Positions 32,866-40,938 of a DNA stretch of 64,000 bases are shown here, one piece after another. The notes under the pieces were generated by a model that worked only from the letters and a program-made list of their open reading frames with translations, ran no database searches and was not told the DNA's origin. A program made the position numbers and the translations under genes. The stretch comes from Microbacterium forte. GTDB lineage: Bacteria; Actinomycetota; Actinomycetes; Actinomycetales; Microbacteriaceae. Location of the stretch: assembly GCF_031885415.1 (NCBI RefSeq), contig NZ_CP116871.1, positions 1,364,001 through 1,428,000 of the forward strand, in the 5' to 3' direction. Each line of letters starts with the position of its first letter. The first letter of the stretch is position 1.

Positions 32866-34620
32866 ATGCCCTCCGTCTCCGCGCACGTCGCACTCACTCT
32901 CGCTCAGCACATCGACGCCGTCTTCGGCGTGATGGGCAACGGCAACGCCTACTTCCTCGACGCGATCGAGACCCGGACGGACGCGGTCTTCACGGCCGTC
33001 CGCCACGAGCAGGGCGCCGTGGTCGCCGCCGACGCGCACTTCCGCGCCTCCGGGCGGATCGCCGCCGGCACCTCGACCTACGGCGCAGGCTTCACCAACA
33101 CCCTCACGGCCCTCGCCGAGGCCGTGCAGGCCCACGTGCCGCTCGTGCTCGTGGTGGGCGACGAGCCGACCTCCGGCCCTCGCCCGTGGGATGTCGACCA
33201 GATCGCCCTGGCATCCGCCGTCGGTGCCCGCACCTATACGGTCGGGCGTGCCGATGCCGCAGCGACCACCGTCATCGCGATCGAGCACGCCCTGACCTAC
33301 CGCGTGCCCGTCGTCCTCGCCATCCCCTACGACGTCGCATCGCTCGAGGCCGGCCCTGTGCCGGAGGCGCCCGCGCCCGGCATCCCGGCGCCGCTCGCTC
33401 CGCGCGGGGAGTTCGCCGAGGGCACGCTCGACGATATCGCCGAGGCGCTGCGCGGCGCATCGCGCCCGTTCCTGCTCGCCGGCCGCGGCGCCTGGTTGGC
33501 CGGAGCCGGCTCGGCGCTCGGCGAACTGGCGGCGCTGACCGGCGCACTGACCGCCTCGTCCGCTCTCGGTCGCGGCGTCTTTCCCGAGACGCAGTACGAC
33601 CTCGGAGTCACGGGTGGATTCGGCGCGGACGGCGCGATGGAGCTCGTGCGCACGGCAGACGTCGCCGTCGTCTTCGGCGCGTCACTGAACCAGTTCACGA
33701 TGCGGTTCGGTGAACTCTTCGCGCCCGGCACCAGGGTCTTCCAGGTCGACATCGCGCCGGCGGCCACGCACCCGCACGTCGGCGGCTTCGTTCGTGCCGA
33801 CGCGCGTCTCGCCGCGGAGGCGCTGGTCGCCAGGGTCGGCTCGCTCGGCTCCGCTCTCAGCCCCGCAGTCGAGCACGACTGGGGAGCAGCGGCCCGCCCC
33901 GCCGAGACGACGGCGATCATGCGCGGCGCGTCGACGCCGGCATCCGACGCCGTGCCCGGGCAGCCGTGGCGCGAGACCGTCGATGTCGCGGCCGCCCGAG
34001 CCTACGACGAGGGAGACGAACTCGCCCCCGACGGCCGTCTCGACCCCCGCTCGGCCGCGCGCCGCATCGCCGAGCTGCTGCCCGCAGACCGGGTCGTCGT
34101 CTCGGACGGCGGTCACTTCATCGGCTGGGCGAACATGTACTGGCCGGTCGAGGCACCCGATCGGATGATGATGGTCGGCACCGCCTTCCAGTCGATCGGC
34201 CAGGGCTGGCCGAGCGTCGTCGGTGCGGCTCTCGCCCGCCGGGATTCGACGGTCGTCCTCACCTCGGGCGACGGAGGCGGGCTCATGGCGATCGCCGACC
34301 TCGAGTCCGCCGTCCGCGCGGCAGCGGGACGCGGCATCGCCGTGATCTGGAACGACGCCGCCTACGGCGCCGAGGTCAACCTCTACGGGCTGAAGGGACT
34401 CGCCGAAGGTCCGATGCTGATCCCCGAGGTCGACTTCGCGGCGTTCGGTGCTGCGGTCGGCGCAGAGGGCGTCGTCGTCACGTCCCTCGCCGACCTCGAG
34501 CGGCTCGGCACGTGGGCGCAGGAGGATGCCGCGACACGGCGCTTCCTGCTGCTCGACCTCCGGATCTCGGGCGAGGTCATCGCGCCCTACCAGCAGGAGA
34601 TCATCCGCGTGAACTCGTGA
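32866..34620 (+). CDS. Thiamine-diphosphate-dependent enzyme, acetolactate synthase-like, substrate unknown
   Basis: 584 aa with the three-domain ThDP layout. The N-terminal pyrimidine domain has the activating Glu in VRHEQGAVVAADA. A central domain (about 195-330) carries FLLAGRGAWLAGAG. The C-terminal PP domain has the metal motif GDGGGLMAI ... WNDAAYG. Closest in style to acetolactate synthase/benzoylformate decarboxylase proteins, but no small regulatory subunit or ilvC follows, so it is unlikely to be the biosynthetic AHAS. ATG 32866 was chosen because AAAGG precedes it and the conserved domain starts at once; an in-frame ATG at 32833 falls inside a leader hairpin. Next gene (PhzF) is 27 bp away. 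Confidence 0.85.
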   Translation: MPSVSAHVALTLAQHIDAVFGVMGNGNAYFLDAIETRTDAVFTAVRHEQGAVVAADAHFRASGRIAAGTSTYGAGFTNTLTALAEAVQAHVPLVLVVGDEPTSGPRPWDVDQIALASAVGARTYTVGRADAAATTVIAIEHALTYRVPVVLAIPYDVASLEAGPVPEAPAPGIPAPLAPRGEFAEGTLDDIAEALRGASRPFLLAGRGAWLAGAGSALGELAALTGALTASSALGRGVFPETQYDLGVTGGFGADGAMELVRTADVAVVFGASLNQFTMRFGELFAPGTRVFQVDIAPAATHPHVGGFVRADARLAAEALVARVGSLGSALSPAVEHDWGAAARPAETTAIMRGASTPASDAVPGQPWRETVDVAAARAYDEGDELAPDGRLDPRSAARRIAELLPADRVVVSDGGHFIGWANMYWPVEAPDRMMMVGTAFQSIGQGWPSVVGAALARRDSTVVLTSGDGGGLMAIADLESAVRAAAGRGIAVIWNDAAYGAEVNLYGLKGLAEGPMLIPEVDFAAFGAAVGAEGVVVTSLADLERLGTWAQEDAATRRFLLLDLRISGEVIAPYQQEIIRVNS

Positions 34621-34647
34621 CCCCGAGGCATCGCTAGGCTCCTCGTC

Positions 34648-35502
34648 ATGACCGATGATCTGAGTGTCCTGCGATACAGCGCCTTCGCCGCGACTCCGGA
34701 GGGCGGCAACCCCGCGGGAGTCGTGCTCGATGCCGGCGGCATGACGGAAGAGCGGATGCAGCAGATCGCCGCGGACGTCGGATTCTCAGAGACCGCGTTC
34801 CTCGTCGGTCGCACGGACGAGTCCGGTGTGCCGCGATATCGGGCACGCTACTTCTCGCCCGCGGCGGAGGTGCCGTTCTGCGGACACGCGACGGTGGCGA
34901 CGGCTGTCGCCCTCGCGGAGCGTGACGGACCGGGCGAGGTGGTGTTCGACACGAACGCGGGTGCCGTGACGCTGCGGTCGGTCGTGGACGCGCACAGCGG
35001 TGTGACCGTGTCGTTCACCAGTGTCGAACCCCAGGTGCGCGACCTCGACCCCGACGTGCTCGAGCGCCTGCTCGGAATGCTCGGCCTCACCGGGTCAGAC
35101 CTCGACGACCGCTTCCCTGCGAGGGAGGCGTTCGCCGGGAACTGGCATCCGATCCTGGTCGTCGACGACCGCGAGCTGTTCGACCAGTTCCGCTTCTCCC
35201 CCGACGAGGTGGCCGCGCTCATGCGAGAGAACGGCTGGCTCGGCACCATCACCGTGCTGCATTCCGTCGGCCCCGCCGACTTCGACGCCCGGAACCTCTT
35301 CCCGGTCGGTCGCATCACCGAAGACCCGGCGACCGGCTCGGCCGCGGCATCCACCGGGGCCTACCTGCGCGCGCTCGGCCACCCGGAGACGACCGTGCGA
35401 ATCCATCAGGGAGCCCATGTGCGCCGACCGAGCCTGCTCACCGTGACCATCCCTCCCCGCGGCGGGATCGTCGTGTCCGGAGGCGCGACGCAGATCGTCT
35501 GA
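34648..35502 (+). CDS. PhzF-family isomerase/epimerase
   Basis: 284 aa, two diaminopimelate-epimerase-like halves. The catalytic glutamate is in VGFSETAFLV; other family motifs are PFCGHATVAT and the phosphate-binding-like loop EDPATGSAAASTGAYL. PhzF proper works in phenazine synthesis, but most family members are of unknown substrate, and no phenazine genes are present here. It follows the ThDP enzyme closely and may share its transcript. Confidence 0.88.
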   Translation: MTDDLSVLRYSAFAATPEGGNPAGVVLDAGGMTEERMQQIAADVGFSETAFLVGRTDESGVPRYRARYFSPAAEVPFCGHATVATAVALAERDGPGEVVFDTNAGAVTLRSVVDAHSGVTVSFTSVEPQVRDLDPDVLERLLGMLGLTGSDLDDRFPAREAFAGNWHPILVVDDRELFDQFRFSPDEVAALMRENGWLGTITVLHSVGPADFDARNLFPVGRITEDPATGSAAASTGAYLRALGHPETTVRIHQGAHVRRPSLLTVTIPPRGGIVVSGGATQIV

Positions 35503-35536
35503 ACCTCCGAGCCCGGCGGTGCGTTAGTGTTCCGGG

Positions 35537-35971
35537 ATGCCTGCCATCCGGAACATCGCTGTCGGCCTGCCTGTGAAGGACGGGCACCTGCTCGCCCTCG
35601 AGGGACACGACAGCTCGCGCCGGCTCGATTTCCTGCGCGCGATCGGCGGAGGCATCGAGTTCGGCGAGACGGCGGGCGACGCGCTGCGCCGTGAATTCAT
35701 GGAAGAGCTCGGCGTCACACTCGAGGATGCCGAGCCACTCGGCGTCTTCGAGAACATCTTCACGTACGAGGGCGAACCCGGACACGAGATCGCCCACGTC
35801 TTCGCCGTGACCTGTTCGGAGCTGGACGCGGTGCCCCTGGACGCCGAGCTCCGCATCCTCGACGAGGGCAGCCCTGTGCGCTGGGTGCCCATCGACGACA
35901 TCCGCTCCGGCGCACGAGTGCTGTTCCCCTCGGGCGCACCCGAGGCACTGTTCTCAATCGCCGGACGCTGA
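35537..35971 (+). CDS. Nudix hydrolase
   Basis: 144 aa. The Nudix box is complete: GGIEFGETAGDALRREFMEE followed by LGV, with the metal-binding REFxEE core. The substrate, a nucleoside diphosphate linked to another group, cannot be predicted. It starts 34 bp after phzF, and its stop faces the VOC protein gene 18 bp away. Confidence 0.9.
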   Translation: MPAIRNIAVGLPVKDGHLLALEGHDSSRRLDFLRAIGGGIEFGETAGDALRREFMEELGVTLEDAEPLGVFENIFTYEGEPGHEIAHVFAVTCSELDAVPLDAELRILDEGSPVRWVPIDDIRSGARVLFPSGAPEALFSIAGR

Positions 35972-35989
35972 ACTCGACGCCCGCGGAAC

Positions 35990-36370
35990 TCAGGCCTGAG
36001 CGCTGTAGTCCGGCAGCTCCTGCAGCGTCCACGTGTTGCCGTCGGGGTCGTCGAAGGTCACGAACCGGCCCCACGCCTGCTCATCGACACCCTGCGCTGC
36101 GACCCCGAGCCCCTGAAGATGGGCGAGCGCCTCATCGGCATCCGGAACGACGACCTGGATCGTGTTCTGCTGCCCGGGCAGCAGCCCCTCGCCCAGATTG
36201 GTGCCGAAGGCGATCGAGCAGGCTGAGCCGGGCGGGGTCATCTGCACGAACCGCAGGCCCTCGTAGGGAACCTGATCGTGATCGGCATGGAAACCGATCT
36301 TCTCGTAGAACTCCTTCGACCGGTCGACATCCGAGACCGGGACGAAGATCAGCTCGATCTTCCAGTCCAT
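35990..36370 (-). CDS. VOC-superfamily (glyoxalase/bleomycin-resistance-like) protein
   Basis: 126 aa with two beta-alpha-beta-beta-beta modules. Typical segments: ELIFVPVSDVDRSKEFYEKIGF at the start, and FVTFDDPDGNTWTLQEL at the end, where the last Glu is the usual metal ligand. The start is fixed by AGGAGGAGCGTGTG just before ATG 36370. Function within the superfamily is not clear. Confidence 0.88.
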   Translation of the reverse strand: MDWKIELIFVPVSDVDRSKEFYEKIGFHADHDQVPYEGLRFVQMTPPGSACSIAFGTNLGEGLLPGQQNTIQVVVPDADEALAHLQGLGVAAQGVDEQAWGRFVTFDDPDGNTWTLQELPDYSAQA

Positions 36371-36472
36371 CACACGCTCCTCCTGTCGGGGCGACTTCGC
36401 CCATCGGCCCTCAGAGTACGCGCGGGCTCCGACGCTCGCCAGAGGTGCCTCACTCGCCGGAGATGACTCGCT

Positions 36473-36505
36473 CGTGCGAGGCATCCGACCCGTGCGAGGC
36501 ATCCG
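36473..36505. repeat. Two 15-bp direct repeats in intergenic DNA
   Basis: CGTGCGAGGCATCCG occurs at 36473-36487 and 36491-36505, an 18-bp period, upstream of the VOC gene and downstream of the monooxygenase gene. No role is evident. Confidence 0.7.
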
Positions 36506-36553
36506 GCCCTCGCGAGCCGTCTCCCCGACCAGTGCGTCGCCGCACCCGTACGC

Positions 36554-36630
36554 CCTCGGGAGGAGAACTGCGCCTCGGGAGGAGATCCCGCTGGAGATCC
36601 TCCTCCCGAGGGGATATCTCCTCCCGAAGG
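36554..36630. repeat. Nested inverted-repeat cluster downstream of the monooxygenase gene
   Basis: CCTCGGGAGGAG occurs at 36554-36565 and 36573-36584. Its exact reverse complement is at 36600-36611, and a near copy (CTCCTCCCGA) is at 36618-36627. Copy two and copy three can form a perfect 12-bp stem with a 15-base loop, with copies one and four as an outer stem. It lies just after the stop of the minus-strand monooxygenase gene and may be a terminator. The 36371-36652 gap holds no gene. Confidence 0.65.
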
Positions 36631-36652
36631 ACCCAGGGCCCCCGCGGCAGAG

Positions 36653-38524
36653 TCAGGATGCCGGCAGCAGTGCCCCGCCGAAGAAGTCCCCCAACTGGTC
36701 CGTCGCATCCAAGGGCAGGATCGCGGCGACGTACTGGTCGGGACGCACCACGATCACGACGCCGTCGCGCGACAGCTCCCGCGCGTCGAAGATGTCGGTC
36801 TCCGTCCACTTCGACGGCCCCGCCGCATAGACCTTCTCCCAGTCGGTGAGCCCGAGCGGACCGGTCTTCGGCTGGAACAGAGCCGGAGTCGAGGTCACCT
36901 CGATCTCTTCATACGGCTGCTGGTAGATCGCCTTCACATCGAACACCGCATCGGTGTCGGCATCTGCGGGCGTGAACCGTTCGAAGACGGGCGCAGCTGC
37001 GGCCGCCCACGCGTCGAGCGTCGCGGCTTCGCGGCCCGCGAAGGCGTACACGCGCCAGCGACCGTCGGCCTTCGCGTGGTGGCCGAGGTGGATCGCGTTG
37101 CCGTCGCCGACCCTCACGACCTCGGCGGACTTGAAGCGCTTGCCGAGCGGGTAGCCGACCGCGAGACTCTGATGCGCGTCCGAGCCGGTGATCATCGACG
37201 ACGTGTACTGGGTCATGAACCCGGAGGGGAACTCGGCCGTGGCGAGATAGTACGTCGCGAGGTCGGTCGGGTCGGTGATCTCCGAGGGCTTGCGCGCCAT
37301 GAGCGTCGACCACTCCCGGTCGAAGTCGATGAGCTGCTGGGCGACGGGCCGACGCTCGGCACCGTATGTCGCGAGCAGCGCCTCGGGCGCGCGCCCGGTG
37401 AGCACCGACCCGAGCTTCCACCCGAGGTTGAAGCCGTCCTGCATCGACACGTTCATGCCCTGGCCCGCCTTGGCGCTGTGCGTGTGGCAGGCATCGCCCG
37501 TGAGGAACACTCGCGGCGTGCGGCCCGACCCGTCGATCACGTCGTCGAACCCGTCGGTGACCCGGTGCCCGACCTCGTAGACGCTGTGCCAGGCGACCTC
37601 CTTCACATCGAGCGTGTAGGGGCTGAGGATCGCGTTCGCCTTGGCAATGATCTCGTCGATCGGCGTCTGGCGCACGCGGTGGTCGTCGTCCTCGGCGACC
37701 TCGCCGAGGTCGATGTACATGCGGCTGAGGTAGCCGCCCTCGCGAGGGATGTGCAGGATGTTGCCCGCCTCCGAGTTGATCGCGCACTTGGTGCGCCAGT
37801 CGGGGAAGTCCGTGTTGACGAGCACGTCCATGACACCCCAGGCGTGCGCGGCGCTGCCGCCGACGTGCGTGCGTCCGATCGCCTGGCGTACGCCGCTGCG
37901 CGCGCCGTCGCACCCGGCGACGTACTTGGCACGGATCGTGCGCTCCTCCCCCGCCCGCTCACCCGCGACGTAGCGCAGCGAGACCTCGACCGGGTACTCG
38001 CCCTCGTCGTGCACGGTGAGTCCTGCGAACTCGATGCCGTAGTCGGGGGCGATGCGGCCAGGGCCGTTCACCGCGGCCTCGGCGAAGTAGTCGAGCACGC
38101 GCGCCTGGTTGACGATCAGGTGCGGGAACTCGCAGATGTCGTAGGCGTAGTCGGCGGTCCGCGAGGTGCGGACGATCTCGTTCGGCCGCTCGGGGTTCGG
38201 GCCCCAGAAGTTCATCCAGCCGATGTTGTAGGCCTCCGCGATGATGCGCTCGGCGAAGCCGAACGCCTGGAACGTCTCGACGCTCCGCGGCTGGATGCCG
38301 TCTGCCTGGCCGAGCACCAGACGACCCTCGCGCTTCTCGATGATGCGCGTCGAGACATCGGGGTATTGCGACATCTGGGCGGCGAGCAGCATGCCGGCGG
38401 GGCCGGAGCCGACGATCAGCACATCGATCTCGTCGGGGATGTCTGCGGGCCGCTCGGTGCCGATGCCTGCGGCATCCTTCACACGCGGGTCTCCCGAGAC
38501 ATAGCCGTGGTGGTGGAACTGCAT
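36653..38524 (-). CDS. FAD-dependent aromatic monooxygenase (phenol 2-monooxygenase / 3-hydroxybenzoate 4-monooxygenase type)
   Basis: 623 aa. Class A flavoprotein hydroxylase: GXGXXG motif in VLIVGSGPAGMLLAAQM (about residue 35), a DG region CDGARSGVRQAIG, and the FAD-ribityl motif LTGDACHTHSAKAGQGMN. A C-terminal thioredoxin-like domain ends the protein, as in phenol hydroxylase and MobA. Length fits that group. It would hydroxylate a phenolic acid using NADPH and O2. Divergent from an IclR regulator across a region with twin operators, and close to the homoprotocatechuate operon. Candidate substrates are 3-hydroxybenzoate, phenol, or (by context) 3-hydroxyphenylacetate; the choice is inference. 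Confidence 0.88.
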   Translation of the reverse strand: MQFHHHGYVSGDPRVKDAAGIGTERPADIPDEIDVLIVGSGPAGMLLAAQMSQYPDVSTRIIEKREGRLVLGQADGIQPRSVETFQAFGFAERIIAEAYNIGWMNFWGPNPERPNEIVRTSRTADYAYDICEFPHLIVNQARVLDYFAEAAVNGPGRIAPDYGIEFAGLTVHDEGEYPVEVSLRYVAGERAGEERTIRAKYVAGCDGARSGVRQAIGRTHVGGSAAHAWGVMDVLVNTDFPDWRTKCAINSEAGNILHIPREGGYLSRMYIDLGEVAEDDDHRVRQTPIDEIIAKANAILSPYTLDVKEVAWHSVYEVGHRVTDGFDDVIDGSGRTPRVFLTGDACHTHSAKAGQGMNVSMQDGFNLGWKLGSVLTGRAPEALLATYGAERRPVAQQLIDFDREWSTLMARKPSEITDPTDLATYYLATAEFPSGFMTQYTSSMITGSDAHQSLAVGYPLGKRFKSAEVVRVGDGNAIHLGHHAKADGRWRVYAFAGREAATLDAWAAAAAPVFERFTPADADTDAVFDVKAIYQQPYEEIEVTSTPALFQPKTGPLGLTDWEKVYAAGPSKWTETDIFDARELSRDGVVIVVRPDQYVAAILPLDATDQLGDFFGGALLPAS

Positions 38525-38559
38525 CGTCGTCGATTCCTTCCGGACGTCACTGTCGGGTG

Positions 38560-38613
38560 TTGCGATCGAATCGATCGTGTTCTATATTCGAACACGACGT
38601 TCTACTATTGAAC
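38560..38613 (+). promoter_or_regulatory. IclR gene promoter overlapped by twin palindromic operators
   Basis: TTGCGA (38560-38565), 17 bp, then TATATT (38583-38588) gives a good promoter for the IclR gene. Two GTTC-N7-GAAC palindromes, at 38579-38593 and 38599-38613, lie 20 bp apart (two helical turns). The first covers the -10 box. The divergent monooxygenase promoter must lie in the same stretch, so one protein could control both genes. Confidence 0.65.
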
Positions 38614-38656
38614 ACAGCTTAGGGACGCCTGTCCCGAAACGCAAGGGAGCGCACGC

Positions 38657-39358
38657 ATGCCCGAAGGCACTCCGGCCTCGCAGACCCTCAGCCGTGGCAT
38701 CCGGATCCTCGAGGTGCTCGCCGATGCGCGGATCCCGCTCACGATCGACGAGATCGCCGTGAGACTCGACGTCCATCGCTCGGTCGCATACCGGCTTCTG
38801 CGCACGCTGGAAGACCACCGACTGATCGGGAGAGACGCGTCAGGCGCTGTGACGCTGGGCCCGCGCATGGCAGCGCTGGCCGCCGGCGTCGCCCACGATC
38901 TGCAGGCCGAGGCGATCCCCGAGCTGACCGCGATCGCGAACGAACTCGGCATGACCTGCTTCCTCGGCGTGCTCGACGGAGACGACTGCATCACACTCGC
39001 GAGCATCGAGCCTCGTCACGCGATCGCGAGCGTCGCACAGCGGCCGGGCGCCCGGCATCCGGTCACGGTGGGGGCACCTGGCAAGGCGATCCTCACGCAG
39101 CTCCCGATCTCGCAATGGCCGGGTGATGCCCGCGCGGCCCTGCACGCAGAGGTCGACGAGGCGCGCGTGCGCGGATACGCGACGAGTCACGACGAGGTCA
39201 TCCCCACCGTGCAGTCGGTCGCCGTGCCGCTCGCGCTTCGCGGTCAGCGCCCTGCGGCGATCGCGGTCGTGCATGTCGCCACCGACCTCGACGACGCAGA
39301 GATCGCGGCGCGTCTGCGACGCTCTGCAGCATCGATCCGCGAAGCCCTCGACGGCTGA
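38657..39358 (+). CDS. IclR-family regulator of the divergent monooxygenase gene
   Basis: 233 aa. Winged HTH about 10-65 (LTIDEIAVRLDVHRSVAYRLL), then the IclR effector domain with VTVGAPGKAILTQLP and a C-terminal QSVAVPLAL. AAGGGAG precedes the ATG by seven bases. IclR proteins often control aromatic-acid catabolism (PcaR, PobR, MhpR). Divergence from the flavin monooxygenase and the twin palindromes make local control likely. The gene ends before a shared terminator. Confidence 0.9.
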   Translation: MPEGTPASQTLSRGIRILEVLADARIPLTIDEIAVRLDVHRSVAYRLLRTLEDHRLIGRDASGAVTLGPRMAALAAGVAHDLQAEAIPELTAIANELGMTCFLGVLDGDDCITLASIEPRHAIASVAQRPGARHPVTVGAPGKAILTQLPISQWPGDARAALHAEVDEARVRGYATSHDEVIPTVQSVAVPLALRGQRPAAIAVVHVATDLDDAEIAARLRRSAASIREALDG

Positions 39359-39370
39359 GTCGCAGATAAG

Positions 39371-39405
39371 CCGAACGCACGCCCGCGAGGCGGACGTGCG
39401 TTCGG
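39371..39405. terminator. Bidirectional hairpin terminator
   Basis: A perfect 11-bp stem, CCGAACGCACG with CGTGCGTTCGG, and a 13-base loop between the convergent IclR and permease genes. Confidence 0.8.
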
Positions 39406-39419
39406 CGTGAGGGCGTGCG

Positions 39420-40799
39420 TCAGACCTTGGCGAGCCCACGGATCGGGCTCACCGACTGCTCCTCCTCGTGATCCGGACCCAGGGGGATGCCGGAGCGATC
39501 ACGCAGCAGCAGCGTCGCGATGAGTCCGAGCAGTGTCATGCCGGCGAGGTACCAGGTGACGGCCTGCGTCGAACCGGTGGCCTGCACGATCGCGGTCGCG
39601 ATGGTCGGCGCGAACGCCCCGCCGGCGATCGCGCCGATGGCGTACGAGATCGAGACGCCCGAGAAGCGGATGCTCGCAGGGAAGAGCTCGGTGTAGAGAG
39701 CCGCCTGAGGTCCGTACGTGAAGCCGAGACCGATCGTCAGGATCGCGAGCCCTGCGAAGAGCAGCCCGACGTCGCCGGTGTTGACGAGCGGGAACAGCGC
39801 GAACACACCGACGAGCTGCATCACCCAGCCGATGATGTAGGTGGTGCGTCGGCCGATGCGGTCCGACAGCCACCCTGCGATGAGAGTCGTGATGAGCCAC
39901 GTGACGGCCGACCCGGTGACCGCCCACAGCACGGGTCCGCGCTCGAGGCCGATCGGGCCCTCGGGGTTGGTGGCGTATCCCTGGATGTATCCACCGGTCG
40001 TCATGTAGCCGACCGCGTTGTTGCCGGCGAAGACGAGTGCAGCGACGATCACGAGCAGGAGGTGCTTGCGGAACAGCTGCACGATCGGCATGCTCGCCTT
40101 CTCCTTGCGCTCCGCGAGCTCGATGAAGACCGGGCTCTCCTCGACCTTCCGGCGCACGTAGTAGCCGACGAGGATCAGGACGACGCTCAGGAGGAACGGG
40201 ATGCGCCAGCCCCACTGCAGGAACTGATCTCCCGGTGCGATCGCCGTCATCAGCGCCATCACTCCCGACGCGAGCAGCAGGCCGAGCGGCACGCCGATCT
40301 GCGGCGATGCGCCGAAGATCCCGCGCTTCGCCTTGGGAGCGTGCTCGACGGCCATCAGCACCGCGCCGCCCCACTCGCCACCGGCCGAGATGCCCTGCAG
40401 GATGCGCAGCAGCACCAGCAGGATCGGCGCAGCGACACCGATCGCGTCGTATGTCGGCAGCACACCGATGAGGGCGGTCGCGGCACCCATCAGGATCAGG
40501 GTCCACATGAGCACGGCCTTGCGGCCGAACTTGTCACCGTAGTGGCCGGCGAGGAACGCCCCGAGAGGACGGAAGAGGAAGCTCACGCCGACGGTCGCGA
40601 ACGCGACGATGGCGCTGTTCGCTCCGAGCGGCTCGAAGAACAGCTGCCCGAAGACCAGGCCGACGGCCGTGGCGTAGATGAAGAAGTCGTACCACTCGAC
40701 GGTGGTGCCGACGACGGTGGCGAAGACGACGCGGCGCCGATCCGCCGGTGTCGCGATGGTTCCGGTGGGCGTGAACCCAGCCTGTGACTGCCCGCTCAT
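39420..40799 (-). CDS. MHS-family (MFS) transporter, candidate aromatic-acid permease
   Basis: 459 aa, about 12 membrane segments. MHS signatures: TTVEWYDFFIYATAVGL at the start, GHYGDKFGRKAVLMW after TM2, RILQGISAGGEWGGAVLM, and GWLSDRIGRRTTY in the second half. Similar overall to the permease at 4446 but clearly a separate gene. Divergent from the homoprotocatechuate operon, so hydroxyphenylacetate or homoprotocatechuate import is the likely role. AAAGGAGACACCCC precedes the ATG. Confidence 0.9.
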   Translation of the reverse strand: MSGQSQAGFTPTGTIATPADRRRVVFATVVGTTVEWYDFFIYATAVGLVFGQLFFEPLGANSAIVAFATVGVSFLFRPLGAFLAGHYGDKFGRKAVLMWTLILMGAATALIGVLPTYDAIGVAAPILLVLLRILQGISAGGEWGGAVLMAVEHAPKAKRGIFGASPQIGVPLGLLLASGVMALMTAIAPGDQFLQWGWRIPFLLSVVLILVGYYVRRKVEESPVFIELAERKEKASMPIVQLFRKHLLLVIVAALVFAGNNAVGYMTTGGYIQGYATNPEGPIGLERGPVLWAVTGSAVTWLITTLIAGWLSDRIGRRTTYIIGWVMQLVGVFALFPLVNTGDVGLLFAGLAILTIGLGFTYGPQAALYTELFPASIRFSGVSISYAIGAIAGGAFAPTIATAIVQATGSTQAVTWYLAGMTLLGLIATLLLRDRSGIPLGPDHEEEQSVSPIRGLAKV

Positions 40800-40817
40800 G
40801 GGGTGTCTCCTTTGATT

Positions 40818-40833
40818 GTGACCGCATTGTCAC
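40818..40833. promoter_or_regulatory. GTGAC-N6-GTCAC palindrome, candidate operator
   Basis: A perfect 5+5 bp inverted repeat 19 bp upstream of the permease ATG (minus strand) and upstream of the hpa promoter. The half-site spacing suits a GntR-type or other dimeric regulator; it is not the TGTGA-N6-TCACA of CRP-like proteins. Confidence 0.35.
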
Positions 40834-40860
40834 GGCTCGCGCACGAGGTGTTCGAGTTGC

Positions 40861-40890
40861 TTGCCGAGGGGTGACACGATGATATATGAT
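40861..40890 (+). promoter_or_regulatory. Putative sigma-70-type promoter of the hpa operon
   Basis: TTGCCG (40861-40866), an 18-bp spacer and TATGAT (40885-40890). It lies in the only AT-rich patch of the divergent gap and gives a leader of about 40 nt to the GTG start at 40939. Confidence 0.5.
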
Positions 40891-40938
40891 TTCGAATACG
40901 ACGCACAAGGCGTCGACCAAAGCGCGAGGAGGCGCCCC

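Noticed and set aside
32833..32866. Upstream ATG at 32833 as the start of the ThDP enzyme
   Set aside because: It lies in the loop of the last leader hairpin, has a weaker ribosome binding site, and adds 11 residues before the conserved domain start.
40811..40836. GTGAC/GTCAC considered as a CRP/GlxR site
   Set aside because: The TGTGA and TCAC halves are eight bases apart instead of six, and the last A of TCACA is absent.
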